This document shows, piece by piece, positions 16,977 through 25,208 of a stretch of 42,155 bases of DNA. The stretch spans positions 1-42,155 of the forward strand of contig JAISZB010000025.1 of NCBI GenBank assembly GCA_031269465.1, written 5' to 3'. Below the pieces are notes generated by a model. That model searched no databases. It was not told where the DNA came from and saw only the letters and a program-made list of their open reading frames with translations. The translations under genes were made by a program, and so were the position numbers. This stretch comes from Clostridiales bacterium. Its GTDB lineage: Bacteria; Bacillota; Clostridia; Lachnospirales; WQUN01. Every line of letters starts with the position of its first letter. The first letter of the stretch is position 1.

Positions 16977-17189
16977 TCATGCAACAACTTGATACCCGAG
17001 ACCCGCTATCTCTGATTTAATTTTCTCAAGAGAGCTTTGAGTTGAATCGAACACAAGCGATACAGACTTTTTCTTAAGGTTTGCGTCCACCTTTTTTATG
17101 CCAGGCAACGCAGAAATTGTCGTTTTGATAGCTTTGACGCAGTGAGGGCATGTCATCCCATCCACCTTGAGGACTTTTTTTTCCATCAT
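16977..17189 (-). CDS. Heavy-metal-associated (CopZ-like) small protein
   Basis: The 70-residue protein from the ATG at 17187-17189 is a single HMA domain: LKVDGMTCPHCVKAIKTTIS contains the metal-binding Cys-x-x-Cys, and ALPGIKKVDANLKKKSVSL gives the beta hairpin, ending with IAGLGYQVVA. It would bind Cu(I) or a similar ion and hand it to a partner. A longer frame to 17228 is open but the extra residues are not part of the domain. No strong Shine-Dalgarno site is visible. On the same strand, an IscB relic separates it from a larger metal-handling protein that begins with its own HMA domain, so the two were probably once neighbours in an operon. Confidence 0.85.
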   Translation of the reverse strand: MMEKKVLKVDGMTCPHCVKAIKTTISALPGIKKVDANLKKKSVSLVFDSTQSSLEKIKSEIAGLGYQVVA

Positions 17190-17220
17190 CAAAGTTGTTA
17201 TGCGGCGGGTACCTCTGCCT

Positions 17221-18442
17221 TTAGGCATGAGGAGGAAGCCGCATGCTCCTTTCTGTCAATATTGTTTTTCGCTTCTCTAAATGCTCGAGTTTTCTGCAGC
17301 CGGTTCCCGCAGGCAGCTTTGTTCCGTCCAGCGTGCGAACATCATGGCTTCCTCTTGGCCGTCTCCCAAAAATGAACCCTTTTCGCCTATCTGGCATTTG
17401 GACTTCGCCGAGCAACTGATAGCCATGCCCATATTTGGGAGATAGATTCAGCTTCCTCTTTCCGCCTTTATTTATAGTCGCCTTATGGAGCTGGCGGTTG
17501 CGCTTCCCTGCAGCTTTCTGCATACAGTTTGCTTCTAAAGGGGCAGCCAGTGGATTTCCGCCAATGCGCCTCGCATCTATTGCGCGGTCCTTTTCCAAGC
17601 CGCTTCTGATTCTTGTGGCTTTCGCTGTGCGTCCGCATGCCGCGCCGGCATGTGCATTCTTCCCTCAGCCTGTTGCAGAATGCCCAGCGCATCCCCATGA
17701 ACGCGGCGTCTTTGAAAGATCGCCCTTTTTTCAGGTTCAACTTCAGCTTGCCGGCATGATGCCGAAAGCGGCACCCTGATGCCCATGAAAGCGGCATCCC
17801 GATGCCCATGAAAGCGGCATCCCGATGCCCATGAAAGCGGCATCCCGATGCCCATGAAAGCGGCATCCCGATGCCCATGAAAGCGGCATCCCGATAGCCG
17901 CTGCGGCAATCCTCGCATAATGCCGCTGGACTGTTCGGAGCGCCCTCGCCTATTTTGCGGGTTTCAATGTGGTGGACATTCAGAATGGGATTCTTGCAAT
18001 TCTTCCGTCCAGGGCATTTATGCCCGTCGCGGAATAAAACGCATTCCCGCACGTTCCAAAACGAGGCTGATCCCCATTTTGACAGTCTGTTACCGATATA
18101 TCAGGACTCCTGATTTTCTGCATGTCAAATGAGGCTGCTTCTATAATCGTTTTTGTCATTGGCAGCAGTTTGCGAGCCGAGGCTGCAGCCTTGATATGCG
18201 CCTGAATTTTATTTTCAATAGACGGAGCGAGCCATCCTTTACGCTATGCATATAGTTTTGCTTCCCGCATCTATGCCTAATGACATTGGCTGTGTATACT
18301 CCGTGCTATCGTACAGCAGCTGGATTGTGAAAGGCTCAAGCATTGCATCCTCAGCCTTCCCATCCTTCAGCAAGCGCCTTGCCTTCCCACGGCGCTTCGT
18401 CGGCATCAATGGATTGCCATTCTTATTCAAAGCATAAACCAT
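17221..18442 (-). pseudogene. iscB: Degenerate IscB (RNA-guided nuclease ancestor of Cas9), copy 1
   Basis: The ATG at 18440-18442 has AGGAG upstream. The N-terminal PLMP domain reads MVYALNKNGNPLMPTKRRGK, RRLLKDGKAEDAMLEPFTIQ, and RuvC-I is SLGIDAGSK. A TAG and a large deletion follow; the text resumes with KGWLAPSIENKIQAHIK, then IIEAASFDMQKIRSPDIS (RuvC-II with its Glu). After a frameshift comes the HNH domain, ECVLFRDGHKC and NPILNVHHIETRKIGEGAPN with the catalytic His. A 23-base tandem array follows, then FKDAAFMGMRWA and, in another frame, NRQLHKATINKGGKRKLNLS, GFIFGRRPRGSHDVRTLDGT, the typical C-terminus. The piece that would carry the bridge helix is deleted. At least three lesions make it inactive. 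An omega-RNA locus precedes it. Confidence 0.88.
17778..17892. repeat. Five tandem copies of a 23-base unit
   Basis: The unit GATGCCCATGAAAGCGGCAT plus CCC is repeated five times without change (17778-17892), and a degraded copy precedes it. Each unit has inverted ends GATGCC and GGCATC. On the minus strand the unit encodes DAAFMGI, and it resembles the segment at 17690-17720 that encodes DAAFMGM in the same IscB relic. Because 23 is not a multiple of three, the array shifts the frame with every copy. Confidence 0.95.
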
Positions 18443-18460
18443 GCAGCGCTTCTCTCCTAT

Positions 18461-18696
18461 AATTCTGCATTGCTGTAGCTGGTTGCCCTTCGTCAATGCT
18501 GCTCCAATGTTTTATACGCCTGCGGCACCGTCCCTTCCCCTCCGGACTGCTCTGCCGCAGGCCGCGGAAGTCCGGAGCTGGATCGAACGCCCCGGAGCGC
18601 CTGTGTATTCTTGGACAGCGCAACCTCTCGATTGAGACGTAGGCTAGGTCAATCAGGACTTATTGCTAAGCCTCTAGCTTTAGCTATTGGGTGATT
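18461..18696 (-). ncRNA. omega-RNA (HEARO) upstream of iscB copy 1
   Basis: On the minus strand the locus begins AATCACCCAATAGCTAAAGC, with a small hairpin TAGCTAAAGCTA. It then shares blocks with the two other loci: AATAAGTCCTGATTGACCTA, GCGCTCCGGGGCGTTCGATC, CAGCTCCGGACTTCCGCGGC, and CAACCAGCTACAGCAATGCA just before the iscB ribosome site. HEARO RNAs sit immediately 5' of iscB and serve as its guide scaffold. The 20 bases 5' of 18696 (18697-18716) differ from those of the other copies and would hold the guide. Confidence 0.7.
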
Positions 18697-18813
18697 GGCG
18701 CTCGATTCCCCCTGTCGCAAATCTTAAAAGAGCCAAGGCCTCGATCTCTAGAAATGGAGCGCTTCCAGCTCGCGCAGATTGCAGCGCAACCGTTCGCCTG
18801 CAATGCGAGAATT

Positions 18814-20595
18814 CTATTGCGGAGCTGGCGCGCAACATCCGAGGAAACTGAAGTCAGGCTCAAATGCCGAGACCTCCCTCAGAATCTCATCGTAATCCAA
18901 GTCGTCTATATTGTCAACAACTTTGACATAGCCGAATTGAGAATCCATTCCGCAGGTGAAAAAGAAATCTTCGCTGGCATTGAGTTCGGGCGTCTGCCTG
19001 TCTAAATTCAAGTCAAGCCCTCCTCCGTAGGCGGGGAAATACACCGCTTCGCCGCAGCCGTTCAAGTTATTCACTTCAAAGGTGATCACAAACTTCTTCC
19101 CTCTTTCAATCACTAGTATCGAAGGGGAGAAACTGCATCCGTCCACTTCAACCGAAACTCTTTGGATCTCTCCGACCAGTTCAGCGGCTTTGATTTCTTT
19201 TCTGTCCAAATCAGGCTCTTTTTTAACAGGCGCCGCAGGAAGCGCGGCTTGCTCAGATAAATCATATTCAATCGCCCTTATGCTCGATCTGATCATGCCC
19301 ATCCAGCAGCTAAACGGTATTGTTCCAGCTTCCAGCGGAGTAAACTCAATCAGGTTGTCCCCTGTCCTAAGAGCAACCTCCAGTTTATATGCTGGAATTA
19401 CGATTCGATTGTTGCAGCCGTTCAGGCTTCCCTGCGGAGCTGTAAGAGTCCACTTCACCGGAATTCCCGCATAAACGGTCACAGGCTCGTATCTTCCTGA
19501 GGATATCGAAGACTTGACATACTGAACGCCATCTTCAATCTCAATTTGCGGCTCCTCCGCCTGGGCCTCGCTTGCAAGCGCTGGCTTGGCTGGGAACGCT
19601 GAAAACCCTGAAAGGCTCCAGCCGCTCGTGAGCATGGACAAACCCATAGCCGCCACAAGCACCGATCCCGCCGTCATCATTTTCGCAGTGAATTTTTGGC
19701 TTATTATAGAGCTGAGCGCTCCCAAGCCGAACATCAGAGGGATCGTGCCAAGGCTGAAAAACAGCATTGACAATGCCCCCGCCGCAGCGCTTCCAGAAGA
19801 CAATGCATACAGCTGCATAGCTTGCAAAGGGCCGCAAGGCATCAAACCATTGAGCATTCCAATGTAAAAAGCGTTTCCGCTTCTTCTTCTTTCCGCCTGA
19901 ACTCTTTTTGCTGCAAATTTAGGCATTCTAGGAACTAATTTCCTAAGAGAAGGGAAAATGCCCATCATGCTCAAACCCATGACAATCATGAACATCCCGG
20001 CTATAATCTGCACCGCGCCCTTGAAAGATGCCGAAACGCCAAACACTGAGCCTATGGCGCCTACGACGCCGCCTATTATGGAGTAGGACAGCGCGCGCCC
20101 GGCATTGTAGAGGAAGCTGGGCTTCAAAGCGGCGATTCCGCCTTCTGCGCCGCCCGCCTGCGGAATACACTGCGACAAGTTGATTCCTCCGCACATGGCG
20201 ACGCAATGCGCAGAAGTCAAAAGCCCTATGACGAAAAGCATGCCGTAGCCCATTCCGGCTTCAGCCATGGGAAACCCCAAGGCTCCAGCCGCTCCAATCC
20301 GGCTGATAATCATGTATGCGGCAATCGCTGCAATCAGAAGGCCCGCGATGCGCCTATAATCAGGATTGGCGCTTTCTGAGGCAATGCGGTATCCCAAAGC
20401 GCGGATTATTCCTTCTATCTCTGATCGGCTTATAATGCTTGGATCGTAAATTGCAATTGCGCGTGATTTTTCAAAGCTGACAGTCGCTTTCTCCACGCCT
20501 GCGGACGAATTCAGCTTTTTTTCGATTTTATTCTGACAGCTGGCGCAGGTCATTCCTTTAATGGAAATGACAGCTCTCTCAAATTCAGACTCCAA
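18814..20595 (-). CDS. HMA domain, SafE/DsbD-like transporter and cupredoxin-like domains in one protein
   Basis: The 593-residue membrane protein has three parts. Residues 1-75 are an HMA domain with GMTCASC. Residues about 85-345 form a polytopic membrane region of the TauE/SafE (urease accessory UreH or DsbD-like) kind, with GLLTSAHCVAMCGGINLSQC and GMLNGLMPCGPLQAMQLYAL; the paired Cys residues and Pro-Cys turns are typical. Residues about 370-450 and 485-575 look like two cupredoxin-like domains (GCNNRIVIPAYKLEVALRTG; VDGCSFSPSILVIERGKKF and GCGEAVYFPAYGGGLD). The tail ends FSFLGCCAPAPQ. It is probably involved in export or sequestration of copper or another soft metal. The start is TTG at 20595, with GAGGGGG 7 bases upstream. 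A CopZ-like gene lies downstream beyond the IscB relic. Confidence 0.88.
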   Translation of the reverse strand: MESEFERAVISIKGMTCASCQNKIEKKLNSSAGVEKATVSFEKSRAIAIYDPSIISRSEIEGIIRALGYRIASESANPDYRRIAGLLIAAIAAYMIISRIGAAGALGFPMAEAGMGYGMLFVIGLLTSAHCVAMCGGINLSQCIPQAGGAEGGIAALKPSFLYNAGRALSYSIIGGVVGAIGSVFGVSASFKGAVQIIAGMFMIVMGLSMMGIFPSLRKLVPRMPKFAAKRVQAERRRSGNAFYIGMLNGLMPCGPLQAMQLYALSSGSAAAGALSMLFFSLGTIPLMFGLGALSSIISQKFTAKMMTAGSVLVAAMGLSMLTSGWSLSGFSAFPAKPALASEAQAEEPQIEIEDGVQYVKSSISSGRYEPVTVYAGIPVKWTLTAPQGSLNGCNNRIVIPAYKLEVALRTGDNLIEFTPLEAGTIPFSCWMGMIRSSIRAIEYDLSEQAALPAAPVKKEPDLDRKEIKAAELVGEIQRVSVEVDGCSFSPSILVIERGKKFVITFEVNNLNGCGEAVYFPAYGGGLDLNLDRQTPELNASEDFFFTCGMDSQFGYVKVVDNIDDLDYDEILREVSAFEPDFSFLGCCAPAPQ

Positions 20596-21107
20596 AACGA
20601 CGCCCCCTCTTAAACGGAACCACCCTTATTCGTTTTATTTATTATCTCCTAAGAAGCTGCTCTCTTTCATGCCAATGAAAGGCAGGCTCTTAAGTTTCCC
20701 GAGCCATGCTGGCGGGCAGTCAAGCATGCCTATCTTGAGGCTGGATTATCAATGAAGCATTGCCTAGTCCCGCCTCAAACCGAATCCGTCATATGCGCGT
20801 CAGCACAGGGCGGCGCTGTGGCGATGCCTAGGCCCTTCATCAGTCTTTTCCATTAGCTCCTTGCCAAGCGTAATCTATATGAGCCAATCTTACCAGTCAA
20901 TGATGAAGAAATTATGAATGCGTATTGATGCGCAGCATGAGGCGTCTGAAACCACTGCGTCCGCTTTCGCGCCCGCAGGTTCCAAGCCCAATCACATCTT
21001 GAAAGCGGCGCAAGCCTTAAAATCAACGCTTCATGAGAAATCCTAAACCCATGGTTTTCATGCCTTTACAAAATGCTCATTTTCCGTTAATATTGGCTTT
21101 ACCCGTT
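20596..21107. other. No gene seen
   Basis: Reading frames are short and unlike proteins I know. A weak repeat-like piece with GGCTGGATTATCAATGAAGC lies near 20740-20760. Confidence 0.4.
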
Positions 21108-21260
21108 TATACCAATTTGCAGTCAAATGTATCTATACCGCTTTTCATCAAATGTTCCTTTTTTGGAGCTTGACTGTCCATTGAAGGTGCGAAATGCCGA
21201 ATCGGCATTTTGCACTACCTGTATAATCAACAAAAAAAGGCAGTTTAGTACGAAAATACA
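21108..21260 (+). repeat. Palindromic repeat, long copy with inner hairpin (copy H)
   Basis: The left end is TATACCAATTTGCAGTCAAA. The arm reads TTTTTTGGAGCTTGACTGTC, the inner hairpin GTGCGAAATGCCGAATCGGC, and CTGTATAATCAACAAAAAAA gives the degraded right arm. TTGACT and TATAAT are 46 bases apart here. Confidence 0.85.
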
Positions 21261-21313
21261 TTTTATGGACATTTGTCCATGCTTCAAATACACAAATGCC
21301 TTAATATTTTCAG

Positions 21314-21473
21314 CCTTGGTGGTGAAGCGCAGCGTCATAGGGGTTTATATGAAAAGCAGTATATTTGGGAGCTTGAACGTCCACCATTTTTCAAGGTGTT
21401 AGATGGCGATATCAATCGCGCTCGCTGTATAATCAAGCTGCAACATAGGAACTTTCAATGTAAATCAGTATAT
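21314..21473 (+). repeat. Palindromic repeat, long copy preceded by a repeat-end block (copy I)
   Basis: The block CCTTGGTGGTGAAGCGCAGC (21314-21333), also seen at 10712, leads into TATGAAAAGCAGTATATTTG. The arm GGGAGCTTGAACGTCCACCA, the segment GATATCAATCGCGCTCGCTG and TATAATCAAGCTG follow, and the right end is TGTAAATCAGTATATA. Confidence 0.8.
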
Positions 21474-21514
21474 AACGCTATCCTTCAGATTTAGTTTTTT
21501 CTCAACGAAAAATG

Positions 21515-21543
21515 CTGACAACTCTTTCTGCTTGCACTATAAT
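21515..21543 (+). promoter_or_regulatory. Promoter of the aromatic amino acid genes
   Basis: CTGACA (21515-21520), a 17-base spacer and TATAAT (21538-21543) form a near-consensus promoter about 130 bases before the hisC-like gene. I found no T-box signature between it and the gene. Confidence 0.75.
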
Positions 21544-21672
21544 ATATCCACGAGCAGTTATTGTCTTATTTTCTCATCTTCATATCTTTGAATGCATTTG
21601 AAAGCAGAGGCTTTTGCCGAATGCAATTAAGAAAGGAGCAGCCGCGCTTCTTCAAGTCCGGCGAATCGCAAA

Positions 21673-22767
21673 ATGACTATAGAATATCGAAGGTCACTGG
21701 ATCCTATGATCCCTTATGTGCCTGGAAGGTCTTTGGATGAAGTCAAGAATGAATACGGCCTCAAGGAGGTCGTGAAGCTGGCGTCAAATGAAAACCCGAT
21801 AGGTTGCTCTCCCAAGGCGAAAGAGGCCGTAATTGCCTCACTTGAGGAATCCGGGCTGTATCCGGACGGAAATTGCACCAGGCTTCGCAAGCTTCTTTCA
21901 AAAAGGCTTGCAGTCAAGCAGACTGAACTCATTTTCGGCTGCGGAGCCGACGAGCTGATTTCCTTCATCGGAAAGGCTTTCATTAACCCCGGGGATGAAT
22001 GCATCACAGCCGAATGCACTTTTTCCCAGTATGAGGCTAGCGTCTGCTCAATGGGCGGCGTCATGTCATATGCGCCCATGAAGGATCACGGATTCGATTT
22101 GGAAGCAATCTCCTCGCTCGTCACAGAAAAAACAAAGGCGGTATTCCTGGCAAACCCCAACAACCCAACCGGAACAGCATTTACCGCAGATGAGCAGAAC
22201 AGGCTCCTGGAAAAAATTCCGAGCAATGTGCTTGCGATTATAGACGAGGCGTACGGAGAATTCGTTGACATGCCGAATTATCCTGATACCCTTGCGCTTA
22301 TAGGAAAATACCCAAACCTCATCTGGCTTAAAACTTTTTCTAAGATTTACGGCTTGGCTTCTCTCAGAGTCGGCTACGCCGCCGCGTCTGAGGAGATTAT
22401 ATCCTTAATGGAGAAGGTAAGGCCCCCCTTCAATGTCACAATACAAGGCCAGGCGGCGGCCGAGGCGGCATATCAGGACGCGGAGCATGTAAGTAAAAGC
22501 TTCCTCAGCAATCTCAGCGTCAAAAACAGCACCTGCAAGGCGCTGGATGAAATGGGGATTTCATATATACCCAGCCAAGCGAACTTTATCATGCTAGACT
22601 GCGGCATAGACAGCAGGACAGCGTTCGTGGATCTCATGAAAAAAGGATATATCACGCGACCGGGATACCCATTCAAAATGGATTCCTACCTGCGAGTTAC
22701 AATAGGGACGCAGAAGCAGATGGAAGGCTTCATCAAAGCCTTGGGCGAAGTTCTGGGACGCTCCTGA
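21673..22767 (+). CDS. hisC: Histidinol-phosphate/aromatic aminotransferase
   Basis: The 364-residue protein is a class I/II PLP aminotransferase of the HisC group. VVKLASNENPIGCSPKA and NPNNPTGTAF are substrate and cofactor segments, IIDEAYGEF holds the Asp and Tyr contacts, and TFSKIYGLASLRVGYAAA contains the Schiff-base Lys. Arg in DSYLRVTIGT binds the substrate carboxylate. It heads a set with DAHP synthase, prephenate dehydrogenase and EPSP synthase and lacks other his genes nearby. It therefore most likely performs the last transamination to tyrosine and phenylalanine, possibly with histidinol phosphate as a second substrate. The ATG at 21673 has only a weak ribosome site; the good AAAGGAG near 21631 is too far away. 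Confidence 0.92.
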   Translation: MTIEYRRSLDPMIPYVPGRSLDEVKNEYGLKEVVKLASNENPIGCSPKAKEAVIASLEESGLYPDGNCTRLRKLLSKRLAVKQTELIFGCGADELISFIGKAFINPGDECITAECTFSQYEASVCSMGGVMSYAPMKDHGFDLEAISSLVTEKTKAVFLANPNNPTGTAFTADEQNRLLEKIPSNVLAIIDEAYGEFVDMPNYPDTLALIGKYPNLIWLKTFSKIYGLASLRVGYAAASEEIISLMEKVRPPFNVTIQGQAAAEAAYQDAEHVSKSFLSNLSVKNSTCKALDEMGISYIPSQANFIMLDCGIDSRTAFVDLMKKGYITRPGYPFKMDSYLRVTIGTQKQMEGFIKALGEVLGRS

Positions 22768-22978
22768 AAAGCATTCCTATGCCAATATAAGGCGCATATC
22801 GGCGTAAAAGCGCAACTGCCGCTCTTTGGCGCAAGGCTCTTTCAAAATTTAGAGGGCTGGATGCGTATTCATTAAGCGGATCATTTTCAAATGGCGCGCT
22901 ATGTGTTGCTTTTAGCTGAAGATTTCTTATTATAGGCTGCTGTACGGACTCTCATTGGAAAATTTCGGATTGGAATCT

Positions 22979-23036
22979 TATATTCTGATTTGCATTTGAA
23001 GCTCCAAATAGGCGCATTGAACCGCAAATCGCTATA
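22979..23036 (+). repeat. Palindromic repeat, collapsed copy (copy J)
   Basis: TATATTCTGATTTGCATTTG is followed at once by AAGCTCCAAATAGGCGCATT and an end ACCGCAAATCGCTATA. The inside of the element is missing. It lies 37 bases before aroF. Confidence 0.7.
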
Positions 23037-23073
23037 GCCGATTAGCGCTGAGTCCGAGAAAGGAACTGACATA

Positions 23074-24087
23074 ATGATTATAATAATGAGGCCTAAGGCT
23101 CCGCAGGAAAACATTGAATCCGTAATAGAGTACATCCAGTCCCGCGGACTCAAGGCTCATCTATCTCAGGGCGAAATGGTCGCAATCATAGGAGTCGTAG
23201 GCGACAAGACAAGGCTTGACAATCAGAACATCGAGCTTCTTGACGGCGTTGAGAAAATCATGCCCGTTACAGAATCCTTCAAGCTGAGCAATAAAAAGTT
23301 CAAGCCAGATCCAACGGTTATCGACATAGGCGGAGTTAAAATTGGCGGCGGATCGTTTGTCGTCATGGCCGGACCCTGCGCTGTGGAAGGCAAGGATGTC
23401 TTGCTGGCGGCGGCGCGCGCAGTAAAGGACGCCGGCGCAGCCATTCTCAGGGGAGGCGCATACAAGCCTCGCACTTCCCCCTATTCTTTCCAAGGCTTGG
23501 AGGAGCAGGGGCTTAAATTCATGGCTCAAGCCAGAGAAGAAACAGGACTTAAAATCGTCTGCGAAGTAACAAGCCAGCAGGCTGTAGAGACGGCTGCAAA
23601 TTATGTGGACATTCTCCAAATAGGCGCAAGGAACATGCAAAACTATGAGCTTCTCAAGCTCGCAGGGCGAACTAAGATTCCCGTCCTCCTGAAGCGCGGC
23701 TTGAGCGCGACTATAGAGGAATGGCTGAACGCCGCGGAATATGTCATGAGCGAGGGCAATGACAAAGTGATCCTCTGTGAAAGAGGGATTCGCACATTTG
23801 AGACATCCACTAGAAACACTTTGGATATAAGCGCTGTTCCCGTCATAAAGGAAAAGAGCCATCTGCCGATATTAGTAGATCCCAGCCATGCTTCCGGAGT
23901 TAGGAAGTATGTGTCTGCGCTTTCCATGGCGGCTCTTGCTTCCGGCGCGGACGGGCTTATGATTGAGGTTCACCCGGATCCCGCTAAGGCGCTCTCAGAC
24001 GGCCCGCAATCATTAAATCCCTCTGACTTCAAGCTATTGTGCGAGAAATTACGCCCTGTAGCCAAGCTTATTGGAAAAGAGATGTAG
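23074..24087 (+). CDS. aroF: 3-deoxy-7-phosphoheptulonate synthase with N-terminal regulatory domain
   Basis: The 337-residue protein is the single-chain DAHP synthase found in Bacillota and Thermotoga. Residues 1-70 are the ferredoxin-like regulatory domain (MRPKAPQENIESVIEYIQSR). The catalytic barrel shows VVMAGPCAVEGKDVLLAAAR, RGGAYKPRTSPYSFQG with the PEP-binding Lys and Arg, LQIGARNMQNYELL, VLLKRGLSATIEEWL, LCERGIRTFETSTRNT, and LVDPSHASGVR with a metal-binding His. It condenses PEP and erythrose 4-phosphate at the entry to the shikimate pathway. The N-terminal domain is usually the site of feedback by Tyr or Phe. The ATG has AAAGGA upstream. tyrA follows after nine bases. Confidence 0.96.
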   Translation: MIIIMRPKAPQENIESVIEYIQSRGLKAHLSQGEMVAIIGVVGDKTRLDNQNIELLDGVEKIMPVTESFKLSNKKFKPDPTVIDIGGVKIGGGSFVVMAGPCAVEGKDVLLAAARAVKDAGAAILRGGAYKPRTSPYSFQGLEEQGLKFMAQAREETGLKIVCEVTSQQAVETAANYVDILQIGARNMQNYELLKLAGRTKIPVLLKRGLSATIEEWLNAAEYVMSEGNDKVILCERGIRTFETSTRNTLDISAVPVIKEKSHLPILVDPSHASGVRKYVSALSMAALASGADGLMIEVHPDPAKALSDGPQSLNPSDFKLLCEKLRPVAKLIGKEM

Positions 24088-24096
24088 GCAAAGGGC

Positions 24097-25197
24097 ATGA
24101 AAACAGCAGGCATCATTGGCCTCGGACTCATTGGAGGCTCATTGGCCAAAGCTCTTAAAAGAAGAAGCGGGTTTCGCATAGTCGCCGCCAGCCGTAGCGA
24201 AGATTCCCTTAAGCAAGCGCTTTCCGACGGCGCCGCAGATGAGGTTGAACTGGAATCCTCTTTGGATGACAAGAGGCTTGAAGAGCTATTCTCTGACTGC
24301 GACGTTATATTCGTTTGCACGCCCGTAAACCTCATTCCGGGATATTTGAGGCGCTTGAGCAGAATAGCGAAAAAAAGCTGCATACTCACCGACTGCGGAA
24401 GCACTAAAGGCTTGATATGCCAAGAAGCAGCATCAATGGGCTGCGCGGGATTCATTGGAGGCCATCCCATGGCAGGCTCTGAAAAGACCGGCTACAGGCA
24501 CTCAATCGAGCATCTTTTTGAAAACGCGTACTATATTCTCACGCCGCCTCCTGCTGCTGCGAAAGAAGCGGTTGAAAGGCTTGAGGATCTTGCAAGGCGC
24601 ATCGGAGCAATACCCGTCATCATGGATCCTCTGACCCATGACTCTGTTGTAGCCGCAGTCAGCCACGGACCCCATGTGATAGCGTCAGCGCTTGTAAACA
24701 TGGTGAAAAGCTCTGATGAGTCCGGGATCATGAAGGCTCTTGCGGCAGGCGGTTTCAAAGACATAACGAGAATAGCCTCCTCAAGCCCGGGGATGTGGCA
24801 AGCCATAAGCACGGAGAACAAAGCTGAGCTGTTGAAATTCCTGTCGACCTTCAGGAAGGCTTTGGAGGATTTCGAGTCAAGCCTGTCACAGTCGGATGAA
24901 GCCTATATAGGCGGCTTCTTTTCTCAGGCAAAGGAGTACCGGGACAGCTTCATCTCGACTGTCCCCTCCGTTTACAGAAAAGAATTCCAAATCCGAGTGG
25001 ACGTGGAGGATAAACCCGGAAGCATAGCAGCTATTGCTGCGATGCTGAGCGCCAACGGGATAAACATAAAAAACATCGGGGTTTTGAGCAGCAGGGAGTA
25101 TGAAGGAGGAGTGCTTCAAATCTCCTTTGACGTGGAGGAAAGCATGAAGCTCAGCTCTGAGATCTTAAAGCGCATGAACTATCTTATTTATGATTAG
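24097..25197 (+). CDS. tyrA: Prephenate dehydrogenase with C-terminal ACT domain
   Basis: The 366-residue protein oxidises prephenate to 4-hydroxyphenylpyruvate with NAD. The N-terminal Rossmann motif is GLGLIGGSLAKALKR. DCGSTKGLICQEA and FIGGHPMAGSEKTGYRHS carry the substrate-binding His, and DPLTHDSVVAAVSHGPHVIA is the signature between the domains. Residues about 297-366 are an ACT domain (FQIRVDVEDKPGSIAAIAAM), which normally confers feedback by tyrosine. The gene has AAAGGG before its ATG, follows aroF closely and is 11 bases from aroA. Confidence 0.96.
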   Translation: MKTAGIIGLGLIGGSLAKALKRRSGFRIVAASRSEDSLKQALSDGAADEVELESSLDDKRLEELFSDCDVIFVCTPVNLIPGYLRRLSRIAKKSCILTDCGSTKGLICQEAASMGCAGFIGGHPMAGSEKTGYRHSIEHLFENAYYILTPPPAAAKEAVERLEDLARRIGAIPVIMDPLTHDSVVAAVSHGPHVIASALVNMVKSSDESGIMKALAAGGFKDITRIASSSPGMWQAISTENKAELLKFLSTFRKALEDFESSLSQSDEAYIGGFFSQAKEYRDSFISTVPSVYRKEFQIRVDVEDKPGSIAAIAAMLSANGINIKNIGVLSSREYEGGVLQISFDVEESMKLSSEILKRMNYLIYD

Positions 25198-25208
25198 GGG
25201 CTGAAAGA

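Noticed and set aside
17778-17892. The 23-base repeats as a CRISPR array
   Set aside because: The units abut without spacers, and they are duplicates of a coding segment. There are no cas genes.
21544-21672. A T-box or other leader control before the aromatic genes
   Set aside because: The conserved T-box sequence and a terminator hairpin are not present in this short stretch.
23161-23862. A 233-codon minus-strand frame inside aroF
   Set aside because: It is antisense to a gene with all DAHP synthase motifs and has no family resemblance of its own.
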